From: Panulirus ornatus
Taxonomy: Eukaryota > Arthropoda > Malacostraca > Decapoda > Palinuridae
Assembly (NCBI RefSeq): GCF_036320965.1
Contig: NC_092264.1
Span: forward strand, 12,084,394 to 12,148,393
Length of the DNA stretch: 64,000 bases
Direction of reading: 5' to 3'
Numbering within the stretch: the first letter of the stretch is position 1; each line of letters starts with the position of its first letter. The position numbers and the translations under genes are program-made. Positions 1-12,025 of the stretch are shown in pieces. Under the pieces are notes generated by a model, which saw nothing but the letters and a program-made list of their open reading frames with translations, did not search any database and was not told the DNA's origin.

Positions 1-49
1 TTATTGGGAGACTCCCTCTCCAGTGGCTTTAGGCCATGGTCTCTACATA

Positions 50-660
50 AACCTGCTTGACAGTGGCTTAACCCAATTAGTCGAGACACCTACACGCAAC
101 GAGAATATATTGGGTTAAGTTCTTGCCACAAATGAGGATATCGTTAACAATGTGGAAGTTGGGGGAAAATGTTTGGTACAAGCGATCGTCGGCAAATTCG
201 TTTTGAGATAACTTTCAACATCGTGTGTAATGCTGGTCAACATGAAGGTCGCAAATTTCAAGTTTTAGTGATCTTCGCATAGTTTTTCATGAGTGAATCT
301 GGGATTATGTGAGTAAAGACGATATGGACATAACTTGGAAAAGCTTCAGTAAAACTTTCAAAGCAGTGGGGAAAACACACGTCTGCGCCAATGCGTAGAA
401 GACGGTCTTTTCCAAAGCGAATCCAAGACAGTGGAAGGATAACATAAAGAAGTATTTGTTTTTCAAGAAAGTAGCGCATAAGAAACTCAAAGATACCAAC
501 AACATAAATGATAGAACAAATTATATAAATCTACGTCAAGATCTCTCCGTCAGAGTAGAATTCAGCTTGAAATTTATATGACTGGAAGTAGTAAGAGAAA
601 TCCGAAGGAATTTTATGGCTATTCTTAGAAGCAAGTAACTCATTACCCAGTCAGTTGGTC
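50..660 (+). pseudogene. CR1-like LINE relic, end of endonuclease domain and EN-RT linker
   Basis: This is a decayed non-LTR retrotransposon ORF2 fragment. Read with one in-frame stop and frameshifts, it gives GLTQLVETPTRNENILG (about 55-112), then TNEDIVNNVEVGGK and GTSDRRQIRFEIT (about 128-212). This is the typical C-terminal end of the apurinic-like endonuclease in CR1/Jockey-type elements, including the SD(H/R) catalytic neighbourhood. Further on, NPKEFYGY and, after a frameshift, LRSK followed by SVGPS (about 600-660) match the linker just before the reverse transcriptase. The relic is open at the window's left edge, so its 5' part may lie outside. The element is dead: the frame is broken many times. 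CR1 versus Jockey clade is not certain. Confidence 0.75.
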
Positions 661-1179
661 CATCAATTACATAAACTGGTAACTTGGTTTAAGGTAACGA
701 ACACATTAGGATTTAATTACTTTTATCATCATTTTCTTAATTTACCATTTCTTTATTTCTTTCATTTTCATGGACAATTGAAGACAAAACTCTTGTCCTG
801 ACTCTATTTCCATTTCTAAAAACAGGAAAATGGTTCAAGGTTTATTGATCTAAGAGTTAAAGATATATGTTATCATCAATAAATGAAATGAACTCTTAAA
901 AATATATGTATATTATCAGCAATAAATGGAATGATGAATTGATAAAATGACAGACCCCAAGTAAGTTACATCTGAGGACAGTGAAAGAGACGAGAAATGA
1001 AATACTAAAAGCACTGAAGAAGATTCCTGAGGAATTGAAGCTTGTTCATGAGACACCGATGCTCTTTAAGAGGTAACTGATCACTGCACGGAAGTAATCG
1101 TCCGATTACCTTAACGTCTGCAATAAGACTGGATAAGACTGGACACGATTTACACGACTAGCACTTGATAGACGACTCT
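661..1179. other. AT-rich stretch without recognisable gene
   Basis: I see no coding or structural feature here. It may still be decayed LINE sequence continuing from the relic to its left. Confidence 0.4.
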
Positions 1180-2085
1180 CAGTCTATAATGTAATCATGA
1201 TATGATTATGATATGTTTGTGATATAATTATGTATTTATGATATAATTGAATTATGATTATATGATTATATAATTATGATATATTTATGATATAATTGTA
1301 TTATGATTATATAATTGTAGAATTATATTTGTGATATGATTATATATTTATGATATAATTGTATTATATTCATATAAGTATGTAATTACATGTTTATATG
1401 ATTATATATTATGATATAAATGTATCATAGTCATATGATTATGTAATCATGATATTTGTGATATATTTATATATTTATGATAAATTTGAATTGTGATTAT
1501 ATGATTATATGATTATGATATATCTATGATGTTATTGTATTATGATTATATAATTGTAGAATTATATTTGTGATATGATTATATATTTATGATATAATTG
1601 TATTATATTCATATAAGTATGTAATTACATGTTTATATGATTATATATTATGATATAATTGTATCATAATCATATGATTATGTAATCATGATATTTGTGA
1701 TATAATTATATATTTATGATATAATTGAATTGTGATTATATGATTATATGATTATGATATATCTATGATGTTATTGTATTATGATTATATAATTGTAGAA
1801 TTATATTTGTGATATGATTATATATATATGATATAATTGTATTATATTCTTATAAGTATGTAATTACATGTTTATATGATTATATATTATGATATAATTG
1901 TATCATAGTCATATGATTATGTAATCATGATATTTGTGATATAATTATACATTTATGATATAATTGTATTATAATTATATAATTATATATTCATAATATG
2001 ATTATATTATGATTATATAATTATATAATTATGATATTTTTTTATATAATTATACCATATCATTTTTGATATGATCATGATGTAC
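1180..2085. repeat. AT-rich satellite-like array with a 239-bp higher-order period
   Basis: The tract is built from short variants of atgattatat and gatataatt. A longer unit recurs: ataattgtagaattatattt occurs near 1311, 1550 and 1789, a period of 239 bp, so about three higher-order copies are present. Local changes occur between copies. It contains no coding sequence. Confidence 0.85.
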
Positions 2086-2104
2086 TTATATGATTCTAAG
2101 ATAT

Positions 2105-2350
2105 AGTGTATCCCTGGGGATAGGGTAGAAAGAATACTTCCCACGTATTCCCTGCGTGTCGTAGAAGGCGACTAAAAGGGAAGGGAGCGGGTGGCTGGAA
2201 ATCCTCCCCTCTTTTTTTTTTAATTTTCCAAAAGAAGGAACAGAGAAGGGGGCCAGGTGAGGATATTCCCTCAAAGGCCCAGTCCTGTGTTCTTAACGCT
2301 ACCTCTCTGACGCGGGAAATGGCGAATAGTATGAAAGAAAAAAAAGAATA
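2105..2350 (+). mobile_element. SINE-A copy 1 (short interspersed repeat)
   Basis: This is one of several copies of a ~230-bp interspersed repeat in this window (others near 13133, 20865 and 27985). It begins TATCCCTGGGGATA and includes ACGTATTCCCTGCGTGTCGT, a CT-rich middle and GAGGATATTCCCTCAAAGG. It ends with GCTACCTCTCTGACGCGGGA followed by an A-rich tail. The same 3' motif ends the LINE-B copies. No tRNA B box was found, so the origin of the head is unknown. Confidence 0.75.
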
Positions 2351-2535
2351 ATATAGTGTATAACATTTATGATGTGAGGAAAGTAAGACGATGGCACCTA
2401 CTCAGATTTTGGGAGAGCATTATACAAAGGTCGACATCAAAGGCGACTCACAAGAGTTGAGTCTCATGGTACAGACGAGGTTGTGTGCTTCGATGCTTAG
2501 AAAACTGGTTGACTGGCTGTAAACAAAGAGTTGTG

Positions 2536-2935
2536 ATGTGATTGTCTACTGTTTGATGAGGTTCTTCCCGTTCTCTCAGTATTATTCAGTTGTTTGCACA
2601 TTGTTTGATGAGATTCTTCCATTTACCACAGTGTTACTCAGTTGTTTGTAGACTGTTTGATGACTCAGTTGTTTGCAGACTGTTTGATGGCACAGTTGTT
2701 TGTAGACTGTTTGATGAGATCTTCCATTCATCTCATCGTTACTTAGTTGTTTGCAGACTGTTTGATGACTCAGTTGTTTGCAGACTGTTTGATGACTCAG
2801 TTGTTTGCAAACTGTTTGATAATGCAGTTGTTCGCAGACTGTTTAATGACCCAGTAGTTTATAGACTGTTTGATGACTCAGTCGTTTATAAACAGTTTGA
2901 AAACTCAGTTGTTTGTAGACTGTTTGATGAGGTCT
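2536..2935 (+). repeat. 27-bp minisatellite
   Basis: About 12 imperfect copies of a unit carrying CAGTTGTTTGCAGACTGTTT followed by GATGACT. Since 27 is divisible by three, one frame stays open and reads repeated VVCRLFDDS. That ORF (2590-3033) is a by-product of the repeat, not a gene. Confidence 0.85.
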
Positions 2936-3189
2936 TCTCTTCCAGTCAGTTCCAGGATTATCTCATTGTAATGAATGTAATCATTCATAATAATCAAAGC
3001 ATCTGCCTTGTCAGTTTTTGTTTATGTGGTTGAGTTGAAGAGCATAAGTCTATCAAGCCATCACGACCAATTACAAGCTGAGTGGGTCCAGTATCACACC
3101 GTCTATCAAAATGGTTATGAAGATTATTACAATATTTTGTACGTGAAGCCTTTGAAGCATTCATCCAGTATGTATCTCATTCATCCCTA

Positions 3190-3640
3190 ACTGTTTGGGT
3201 CTGGCCAATAGACTAATATCGTTGGACGTTGAGTATAGAATTATGAGTTTCGATGTTGAAGTCTCTTTTTTTTTTTTCACTAACGTTCCCATTGTCGATA
3301 TTGTGAATTATCTAGAGACTATTGGTTCAAATGTTGATAAAATCCCCATCAGTAATATTGTCAAAATTGATTAAGCTATGTGTAGATAATTTATCATTCA
3401 ATTTTTAATGGTAAATAGATTTGACATGGCTTTGGGTAATCCTTTGTGTCCCCTTGTTGGCTTAACATGAAATGTTTTCGAACTAGATCGTAAAGCAACA
3501 TACGGGTGATGATGTGTGGTTCACATATACTGATGACATCTTTTGTTATTGGCTAGTCCATACAGATACTGAGCTGCTATTGACAAGACTGAATATCATG
3601 TCATATTCTAATGTAGTCGTCCACCATCTCAAAACCAAAT
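3190..3640 (+). pseudogene. Penelope-like element reverse transcriptase relic
   Basis: Translated with several frame changes, this segment gives FDVE(S)LFTNVPIVD, then a region like the RT core with GMAMGNP-type spacing (here MALGNPLCPLVG), and YTDDIFCYWLVHTDTELLL. This order (LFTNVP, GNPLSP, (Y/T)xDDIF) is characteristic of Penelope-like element reverse transcriptases. In-frame stops at 3376 and near 3470 and a poly-T run at 3267-3279 show it is dead. The GIY-YIG half of the family appears elsewhere (10650-11210 and 41171-41730) but not directly here. Confidence 0.75.
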
Positions 3641-3960
3641 TCAACAAAAATTCTATGCAACTACATTCACTCTAACCATCCCCGAAGTGAGTAGTTTCCA
3701 CCCTACCTCACACTTCAGTAACCTCTGCTCACACATCTCCCCAAACCCAGCTAATATAAGGCTGACATAACACATGCACACAGCACTAACCTGACAATGA
3801 CTAAACAACCGACCTCCCATCTCAGTCTAAAACTCCAGACATACACCCACCCGAAACCACACTCCCCAGACAAGCACGAGCCACACTCTCCCGTCTACGC
3901 TCTGGAGAACACTCACCACTTCAACACAAACACTGTTTCAGCATATCGCAAGATCCTTCA
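3641..3960. other. CA-rich stretch, nothing recognised
   Basis: This C/A-rich sequence lies between the Penelope relic and the LINE-B 3' end. I found no coding or repeat structure that I can name. Confidence 0.4.
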
Positions 3961-4782
3961 TACCTACTGATGATACAGCGCTGGTGGCTGATTCGGTGAG
4001 AAACTGCAGAAGTTGGTGACTGAGTTTGGTATAGTGTGTGAAAGAAGAGAGCTGAGAGTAATAGTAGATAAGAGCAAGGTTATTAGGTTCAGTAGGGTTG
4101 AGGGACAAGTCAATTGGGAACTAAGTTGAATGGAGAAAAACTGGAGGAAGTGAAGTGTTTCAGATATCTGGGAGTGGATTTGGCAGCGGATGGAACCATG
4201 AACGCGGAAGTGAGTCATAGGGTGGGGGAGGGGGCGAAGGTTCTGGGAGCGTTGAAGAATGTGTGAAAGGCGAGAACGTTATCTCGAAGAGCAAAAATGG
4301 TTATGTTTGAAGGAATAGTGGTTCCAACAATGTTATATGGTTGCGAAGCGTGGGCTATGGATAGAGTTGTGCGCAGGAGGGTGGATGTGTTGGAAATGAG
4401 ATGTTTGAGGACAATATGTAGTGTGAGGTGGTTTGATCGAGTAAGTAATGAAAGAGTAAGAGAGATGTGTAGTAATAAAAAGAGTGTGGTTGAGAGAGCA
4501 GAAGAGGGTGTATTGAAATGGTTTGGTCACATGGAGAGAATGAGTGAGGAAAGATTGACAAACAGGAAATATGTGTCAGAAGTGGAGGGAACGAGAAGTG
4601 GGAGACCAAATTGGAGGTGGAAGGATGGAGTGAAAAAGATTTTGAGCGATCGGAGCCTTAACATACAGGAGGGTGAAAGGCGTGCAAGGAATAGAGTGAA
4701 TTGGAGCGATTTGGTATATCGGGGTCGACGTGCTGTCGATGGATTGAACTGGGTATGCGAAGAGTCTGAGGTAAACCATTGA
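3961..4782 (+). pseudogene. LINE-B reverse transcriptase, C-terminal part
   Basis: This is the 3' part of ORF2 of a non-LTR retrotransposon, 5' truncated just inside the catalytic motif (TDDTALVADS at 3964-3993). The section 3961-4296 is frameshifted. From 4297 a 161-codon frame is intact: VVPTMLYGCEAW, then RRRVDVLEMRCLRTIC, VRWFDRVSNERVRE and KWFGHMERMSEERL. This is the post-RT domain found in RTE-like elements and their relatives. It ends at a TGA at 4780. The same family occurs at 13555, 20985-23391 (minus), 34255 and 48365. Clade assignment is by motif memory only. Confidence 0.85.
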
Positions 4783-5170
4783 AAGTTTAGTGGGGCCTGG
4801 ATATGGAAAAGGTGCTGTGGTTTCGGTGCATTATACATGACAGCTAGAGACTGAGTGTGAACGAATGTGGCCTTTATTGTCTTTTCCTAGCGCTACCTCG
4901 CACGCGCGCGGGAGGAGGGCGTTGTCATTTCTTGTGTGGCAGGGTGGCGACGGAAATGGATGAAGGCAGCAAGTATGAATATATACATGTGTATGTATGT
5001 ATATGTCTGTGTTTGTATACGTATGTATACGTTGAAATGTATAGATATGTATATGTGCATGTATGGGCGTGTATGTATATACATGTGTATGTGGGAGGGT
5101 TGGGCCATTCTTTCGACTGTTTCCTTGCGTTACCTCGCTAGCGCTAGAGAAAACGACAAAGTATAATAAA
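4783..5170 (+). mobile_element. LINE-B 3' UTR and tail
   Basis: Follows the ORF directly. It contains GTTTCGGTGCATTATACATG, GACTGAGTGTGAACGAATG, a TATACATGTGTATGTATG-like tract and a terminal TACCTCGCTAGCGCTAGAGA followed by AAGTATAATAAA. Comparable 3' UTRs occur at 13780-13960, 21003-21420 (minus) and 48365-48660. The element end abuts an (AT)n tract. Confidence 0.8.
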
Positions 5171-5177
5171 TGAATAA

Positions 5178-5229
<52 letters not shown>
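5178..5229. repeat. (AT)n microsatellite
   Basis: About 26 uninterrupted TA dinucleotides directly after the LINE-B tail; it probably grew from the element's A/T-rich 3' end. Confidence 0.95.
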
Positions 5230-5230
<1 letters not shown>

Positions 5231-5679
5231 TGAATAATGCCTCAGTGTCTGTAGAATCAAAACTGAATTCTGGATGTTGCTTGCCTCACAGCACACCCGA
5301 AGTTATCCATGCTAAATCCCTCTTGAATATTCCAGCCACGGAGCAGCCTTGCCTGAGCACCGGTGCTCGTAACCCTCTCCCCAGCTACCTCCCATTTTTT
5401 CCCTCCGGCCTCACTGTGTGACACCACTCGCGTCGTCCCCTTGTTCATACAGCTATCGTGGTGCTGTCACTCGCGTCCTGCTGCATGACGCTCATGGCCA
5501 ATAATCATGTGATTGCGTCAATGTCTGCCTCTAGTTTAGCTTTGTAACGAGTCTTCCTTCCACTGGCTCACCAGCTGTGCAGCTGGTTCCCAATCAGCTG
5601 TACAGCTGGTTCCCAATCGGACTATTGAAACTGCTTCTACTCGGCTAGGTATGTGAGTGTTTCGTCATCTGAATCATAT
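5230..5679. other. Unassigned sequence
   Basis: No gene, RNA or repeat recognised. AGCTGTGCAGCTGGTTCCCA and AGCTGTACAGCTGGTTCCCA form a small tandem duplication near 5573-5616. Confidence 0.4.
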
Positions 5680-7600
5680 GTATGGCTGCGACTCAATTGT
5701 TGACCCAAACGTCTTCTTGCTCATTATCAATTTGTAAATACCTATTTTTACAGTACGAGGAGGGACTTTTACACCCTTGGGGCCCCATATTTCTTGAAAT
5801 TTGTAAATACCTATTTGTACTGTACGAGGAGGGAGTTTTACACCCTTGGGGCCCCCCCTATTTCTTGAAATTTTCCTATGATACAACTGTACAAGATGCT
5901 GGCAGCATCCACAACCTCATTGCTAGGTTCAAGCCGTTCGTCTACCGCTCTGATGTCTGCTTATCTGCATCTTCTTTAACAACCCTTTTGCTTATTCTCT
6001 TACTGTGGCCCCTGGTTGTGTTATCTTTGCATCTTGCGACATCATCAGATTTGGTTGAGAATCTTGAAGGTTGTGATCAAGTCACCTCTTACTCCTCAGT
6101 GGTGGACAAATGTATGACTTCTAACCCCTCACTGTAACTTAGTCTTCTTAATTATAGTATCATCACTATAAACCTCCTCTGTACCTTCTCTACTAGTTCT
6201 CTGAGCCTACTTAAGTGCAGTTGTTATCAGTGTAAAGCATACAATAGTGTTTGCTGAAAATGCCTCGTGAACAGTTTCCTAAAAACCTAAGTGCAGTTGT
6301 TATCATTGCAAAGCATACGATAGTGTTTGGTTAAAAATGCTTTGTGAACAGTTTTCTAAATATCTCTTGATCCATATATTCAAGAGCACTTGTAACATTT
6401 GCCAACATTTGTCTTCTTAACAGTTCTCCTCAAGTATTGTTGACGAGTTAGCTACAGTGTCAACTGCCAGTTCCCTCTCATACACTGATTCCTATTGGTC
6501 TTGTATGGGACGGGAGTTCTACACTATTTTCTTCCAAATGCTTTGCTTAATTTCACATTATGGCCTCCTGTTCTTCCATCTTTGCACCTTTCGAGAATCT
6601 GTTTACTATCTACGTCATCAAGTTGGTTGTAAAACGTAAAGTTTGTTATTGGGTCACTCCTCACTCTTCTCTCTCCCATGACTGGCAGACATAAGGGCCT
6701 CTAGACTTCCTTATGAACTCAACTATTCTAATTTGATTTCCATATGTGTTGCCCTCTTCTAGACCTTCTCTATTATCTCCTTGTGAATCTTCAAATGCGG
6801 TGACCAAACTGAGAAAGATATTCTAGTTTTGCTCTTATGGAGGATGTGAACAGCTTGCTGGATGCTTCCTTATCCTCGTGCGTCGATGCAATTTTGTTCT
6901 CATGCCAGCAGACAGTTTGTCTCCTTTATTCTTCTCCAAATGTCGTCCTATGGCGACTGGTTACGGACGACTTCCGTTCCCAAGCCTCTCCCACACACAC
7001 ATCGTCCTACTGTTTCTATCCTTGTAGGTAATATTCATATCGAATCCTTCTTTCAGCGTGTTATATCCTCATCACTTTGCATGTGCTATAGTTGAATTCT
7101 ATGAACAATGTATCAGGCAAACTTTGGAGTTTATTAAGGTCCCCTTGCATGGTGATGCAGTCCTCCTCGCTTTTCACTTCCCTCATGACCCTGGCATCAT
7201 CTGCTAACGTATTCAGATAAGAGTCCCGTCCATCTAACAAGTCATTCACACATATGAAGACGAGCAACGGCCTAAGTAGAGAATCCGGAGGCCCGTATAA
7301 CATCATATACCCATTTCGAAAACGATTCTGTGTCTTCTGGCCCCTTCCCCATAGCTAACTAATCTATCTAAGGAGTCTCCCCTTATTCTTACATAGAGAG
7401 CCATCTTCTTTACCACCGTCTTCTCTGATACAGTGTTTGTTGGCAGTCCAGGTACAGAAAATCCGCCCAACCTTCTTTTTAGAATGGAGCTCACTTTCTC
7501 GTAGAAATCTAAGAGTTTCAAATACAATATAACTTTGTAATAACACAGACAGCTTGGGCATAACTACATCCTTCATTCTGTTATGCAAATCTCATATACA
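5680..7600 (-). pseudogene. CR1-like LINE, decayed reverse transcriptase to 3' end
   Basis: On the minus strand, 7306-7061 reads YGPPDSLLRPLLVFICVNDL followed by LNTLADDARVM and LNKLQS, matching the GVPQGSVLGPLLF and FADDxKVM motifs of CR1-like reverse transcriptases. Higher coordinates (7600-7310) carry broken pieces of the preceding palm (YLDCQQTL in one frame, LVSYGEGARRHRIVFEMG in another). Lower coordinates near 6090-5880 read RGDLITTFKILNQ, TTRGHSKRI and NEVVDAASILYS, the usual C-terminus of this clade. Many stops and frameshifts are present. The 3' UTR holds a ~67-bp duplication at 5735-5870. It differs from LINE-B and from the Jockey-like family. Confidence 0.75.
5735..5870. repeat. 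~67-bp direct duplication in LINE 3' UTR
   Basis: GTACGAGGAGGGACTTTTAC (5754) and GTACGAGGAGGGAGTTTTAC (5822) start two near-identical copies, each containing CACCCTTGGGGCC and TTTCTTGAAATTT. Confidence 0.85.
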
Positions 7601-7669
7601 TGGTTTGACATAGGTGCCGTATTTTCTTTTTTTATGTGAGAGTTTTTTCATGTCTAGTGATACTTTATT

Positions 7670-7770
7670 CGCTCAAGCATGGAATACTACTGGCACATCT
7701 GCGGTGGCTCATCTTCCATCTCTCTGTTAACTAGAACGGAATCCAAAGCCACCCCGTCTCATTTCTTTCC
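7670..7770 (+). pseudogene. Jockey-like LINE fragment (post-RT)
   Basis: A short piece reads MEYYWHICGGSSSISLLTRT then ESKA. It matches CMEYCSHIWGGSS...LLDRVESKA in the post-RT region of the Jockey-like family seen complete at 8652-10650. It is cut off after about 33 codons and followed by C/T-rich sequence. Confidence 0.65.
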
Positions 7771-7824
7771 CTGGCTTCACCTCTCTTCAACACTTCCCTC
7801 TCCTTACGCATCGATGTTGCTGCT

Positions 7825-7828
<4 letters not shown>

Positions 7829-7902
<74 letters not shown>
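7829..7902. repeat. (TC)n microsatellite
   Basis: About 37 CT dinucleotides in an uninterrupted run; the long S/L ORFs across it are artefacts. Confidence 0.95.
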
Positions 7903-7904
<2 letters not shown>

Positions 7905-8424
7905 AGCATTATCATGACTATTTTTTTTCCCAACGGTCTTTCTGCAGGTTTTCCCATCCCAAAAGTTTGGACTGGTGACATACGTTCAGTTGCTGCTTCC
8001 CACAGTTTCTGTGTGATGACCAGCCACTCGAGGATTGACCGTTATGACACCTTCCTCGTCCCTCAGACCATCTAGGCAGTGTAACTCGCCTCCTTCTTTT
8101 GTCTTCCTCTCATCGTGTAACATAACTTCCTGGAAGAGTTAGGTTTACAAACACCTGCGGAACCCTTATCAATTTCTTTCTTTTACTTTTTTCCCCCCTC
8201 TCGCCACTGAGGCATGTTTTGCCTGTGCCATACCAGTCACTGCAAAAAGAAAAGTAAGAGAAATAATAATCATGACCTCCTTTCCCTTAGTTACTACTCA
8301 CTTCCTACTTACTTACTGAAGTACGTAGTTTTTCTCTTAAAGGAGTCATCCTTTTCCTTTCTGATCACCCTCTCCAGTACTCGAACAGACCACATTCGTT
8401 AGGATCCAAGTCCAAGTATCCTAG
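7903..8424. other. Unassigned sequence
   Basis: Pyrimidine-rich, with no recognisable gene or repeat family. Confidence 0.4.
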
Positions 8425-8651
8425 ATCCTTCAATGATAAATCCCTAAAGTTAGCAAAGAAATCATTTTGTAGAGTTAAACCCAAACCTCCCATTGACACC
8501 AAGAATATGTTAGTTCTCCCTTATAGTAATAATTCTACTATACTTCCCATGTTGCTTAAATCCAATCATGTAAATGGTGCCTTCAGCAGCAATAATACTA
8601 TAAAGAATATCTTAATCAGGAACTCACCAGAAGATTCTGCGGGCTGTGTTT
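8425..8651 (+). pseudogene. Penelope-like element, RT thumb end (left part of a split copy)
   Basis: Reads NDKSLKLAKKSFCRVKPKP, then NMLVLPYSNNSTILPMLLKS, NTIKNILIRNSPEDSAGCVY. This is the end of the RT domain just before the GIY-YIG nuclease in Penelope-like elements. It aligns along its length with 41180-41402. At 8651 the match stops abruptly inside the Cys-rich linker and a Jockey-like LINE begins; the Penelope sequence resumes near 10650. Confidence 0.8.
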
Positions 8652-10650
8652 ATCCCGTCTTCCTCAAGACGAACCTTTTCATCCAATCCATGGTTCAACC
8701 GTTCCTGTTCTGAGGCCAGTCAGGCAAGGGATCAGGCAGATCGAGCTGGGAAAAACTCTCCTTCCTCTGACTCTCATTCAGTTGTTATCACTGCCAGTAA
8801 TCACAGCAAGTACTTTATCCGTGAGGCGAAGCGTTCCTTTATTCAAAGGAAATGCGATAACCTCTCCTCGTCGTCTACTGGCAAGTCTTACTGGTCTTTA
8901 GCTAAGGGCATCGCTAGCAACTTCTGTCGCTCTGCCTTCCCTTCACTTTTCCGTTCTCACGGACTGTAACTGTCTCTCCCGTAGACAAAGCAATTCTCTT
9001 TGGTTTCCGTTTCTCCTCTAACTTCACCTTGGATGACTCTAACATCCCTTCACCCCTTGATGCCTCTTCCCGTAATCTCTTTTCGGACTGTCCGAAAAGT
9101 GCTTCTTTCTCTGGACACAAGCAAAGCTTATGGTCCTGATGGCATCTATCTCTGTGTACTGAAAGAGTGTGCCTCTGAACTTGCACCTGTGCTTAATCGT
9201 CTGTTTCGTATCTGTTCCAAAAAAAAATTCCCTTCTCCATGGAAACATGCACTGATACATCCCATCCCTAAAGTGGATGACCGTTCTGACCCCTCTAACT
9301 ATCGTCCTATTGCTTTAACATCTACCATTTCCAAAGTCTGTGAACCCCTCCTCAACTACCGTATCCTAAAACACCTCAAAAATCACAGTCTTTTGTGTGA
9401 TCACCATTGGTGATATTCTTTTCTTATCTTACCAATGTCTGGTCATCATCCCTGAAAGATTTTGGGGAGTCATGAGACTTCTGACAGGATGTGGCATCGA
9501 GGTTTCATCTCTAGCTTCCTTCTTTAGGCTTCCCTCCCTCACTTTGCTCCTTCATATCTAGCTTCCTTTCTGGCCGATCTATCTCTGTGGTTGTTGATGA
9601 ATCAGCCTCCCACCTTTTCTCCATCAACAACGGTGTCCCTCAAGGTTCTCTCCTGTTCCCTAAATCATTCTCCTTTTTTCAACAATTTCTTCTCCTCCAC
9701 AAATAATCCACTGCACTCATACTCTAACGACTCAACACTGCATTCATCCACATCCTTCAGTTCTACTCCATCTTCTCTCACTCGATCTGCATCTCGTCTT
9801 GACGCAGTTTCCTCAATGAATGCAGACTTGGACAGGATATCTCAGTGGGATAGACAGAATCTTGTTTAGCTTAATGCCTCCAAGATCCAGTTTATACCCA
9901 ACTCTCTACCAAAAACTCCTCACCACTCTCATCTCTCCTTCGACGATTCTGTAATCCCACCTCATGACTCAGTGAACATACTTGGCATTACCGTAACATC
10001 CAATCTTTATTGGAAACCCCATATTACAGGAATAGCTAAGTCTGCCTCTAAGAAACGGAGTTTCCTGTTTAGATGTCGAAACTTCTTTTCTGAACCTTTG
10101 CTCCGTTTATACAAGGGACTGATTCATTCTTGTATGGAGTACTGCTCTCGCATTTAGGGTGGTTCTAGCTCTGCATCCTTACTTGGCAGAGTTGTGCCGA
10201 AAGCGATCCGCCTTATAAACTATCCCAGGCTTACTTCCATATTTGACCCCCTTGCCTTGAGCCGGAGTGTTGGTTCACTTTCTCCATTGTATAGGTATTA
10301 CTTTGGTTTTTGTTCCCGAGAATTGGCTACTTGTGTGCCCACAGCACTAGCTAGACTGCGTGATACTCGGCATGCTGCTGCGTCATACGATTATTGTGGC
10401 CATCAGCAATTCAAGGGTGGGCCGTTTTGATACCTGCTTCTTCCCCTACACGTCGAAGCTTTGGAACTGTCCACCTTCTCATGTCTTTCCCAATAGACAT
10501 GATCTAGCACATTTCAAAGGACAGGTTTGTCACTTCTCAAAAATTCGTCAATAATTTTCCTTTTCTTGTCTTTTTCAGTTCCATAAGTCTGTTTATTTTA
10601 ATTAGGGCATGGCCTTGATGTGGAGTTTTGTCTGTGACTGGAGCTTTAAA
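8652..10650 (+). mobile_element. Jockey-like LINE copy 1, inserted in a Penelope element
   Basis: This ~2-kb 5'-truncated non-LTR element starts in the EN-RT linker (NPWFNRSCSEA at about 8690, NSPSSDSHS, FCRSAFPSLF). It runs through the RT: DTSKAYGPDGIYLCVLKECA and FPSPWKHALIHPIPK (9115-9275), SDPSNYRPIALTSTISKVCE, FLSGRSISVVVDESASHLFS with INNGVPQGS (about 9560-9650), ILGITVTSNLYWKPHI (9975), LYKGLIHSCMEYCSRI (10110-10157) and ISNSRVGRFDTCFFP (about 10402-10447). Frameshifts and stops break the frame at several points (for example near 8968, 9414 and 9868). A T/A-rich 3' UTR ends near 10650. A second copy lies at 28215-29880. Confidence 0.85.
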
Positions 10651-11210
10651 TATAGAATACTGTAATATGTTTTACGCTAGGATGACTGGTAAGGATCTTT
10701 ATGTTAAACTTAAGCAACATCAATATAGTATAAAAAGAGGACAAGGATCAAATGCCTGTTGAATCATGTTAAAAATCATAATCATTGTATTGATTGGAGT
10801 AATGCTATCTCAGTTATTAACTTTAACGCCTGTACCACAAATAATATCATTGAATCTTCTTTTAATGGATACACAAAGAATCGTAACATTATTATCAGTG
10901 AAGGTCTATACACATTGGATACCTTTATTGTTGATAGAATTGGGACCAGTTCCCCTTCTTGTCCACATAATAAGTTTATGATGCGTTCGTTGCCAGACTT
11001 GAACGCACCCGACCTCCATTCGGGTAGTCACTTGTTTACTAAATGGCGTCCTAGCTACGTCTCTTCGTTGTATATCAACTGTTATATTTCTCTCTTGTAT
11101 CTTCCATGATGATGTGATTATTACACGAAAGTGCACCTGGAAGCTTATCGTGTTTCATTTCCCCGTGGACTCATGGGAATATGCTTGATCACGCACTCAA
11201 TTGTCATCCT
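10650..11210 (+). pseudogene. Penelope-like element, GIY-YIG domain and 3' UTR (right part of a split copy)
   Basis: Resumes after the inserted LINE with TGKDLYVKLKQHQYSIKRGQ, a broken SNALFNHVKN region, NHCIDWSNAISVINFNA and a C-terminal SEGLYTLDTFIVDRIG. This is the GIY-YIG endonuclease of Penelope-like elements. The start of the domain (the GIY-YIG segment itself) is degraded (near 10655-10690). The 3' UTR contains ATGATGTGATTATTACACGA and AGTGCACCTGGAAGCTTATC (11107-11150), shared with 41830-41890. The unit ends at an (AT)n(GT)n tract. Confidence 0.8.
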
Positions 11211-11727
<517 letters not shown>

Positions 11728-12025
11728 TCATTGCGTCTGGGTAATGCCATAATGTCCAGTAATATTTTTGATGAACATTTCTTCTCTCTCTGCTGCAGTC
11801 TACTTTTTAGTCTATAAATCATAAATGATCAATGTCTGGGATTATGCCATAGTGTTCCGTAGTTCTTCATGAGTATTTCTTCTTTCTGTTTTGAAGTAGG
11901 ATCGTCTTTCAGTCCATAAATGATAAATGATCAACGTCTAGGGTAATGCCATAGTGTTCAGTAGTTCTTAATGAACATTTCTTCTCTCTGTTCTGGAGTA
12001 GGATCATCTTTCAGTCCATGACGTC
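11728..12025. repeat. ~103-bp tandem repeat, about 2.8 copies
   Basis: GTCTGGGTAATGCCATAATG (11730), GTCTGGGATTATGCCATAGT (11833) and GTCTAGGGTAATGCCATAGT (11935) begin three diverged copies, each containing a TTCTTCTCTCT-like block and CTTTCAGTCCAT. Confidence 0.8.

Noticed and set aside
4297..4782. 161-codon ORF as a host gene
   Set aside because: The VVPTMLYGCEAW and KWFGHMERM motifs place it in the post-RT domain of a LINE, and it is 5' truncated with a LINE 3' UTR behind it.
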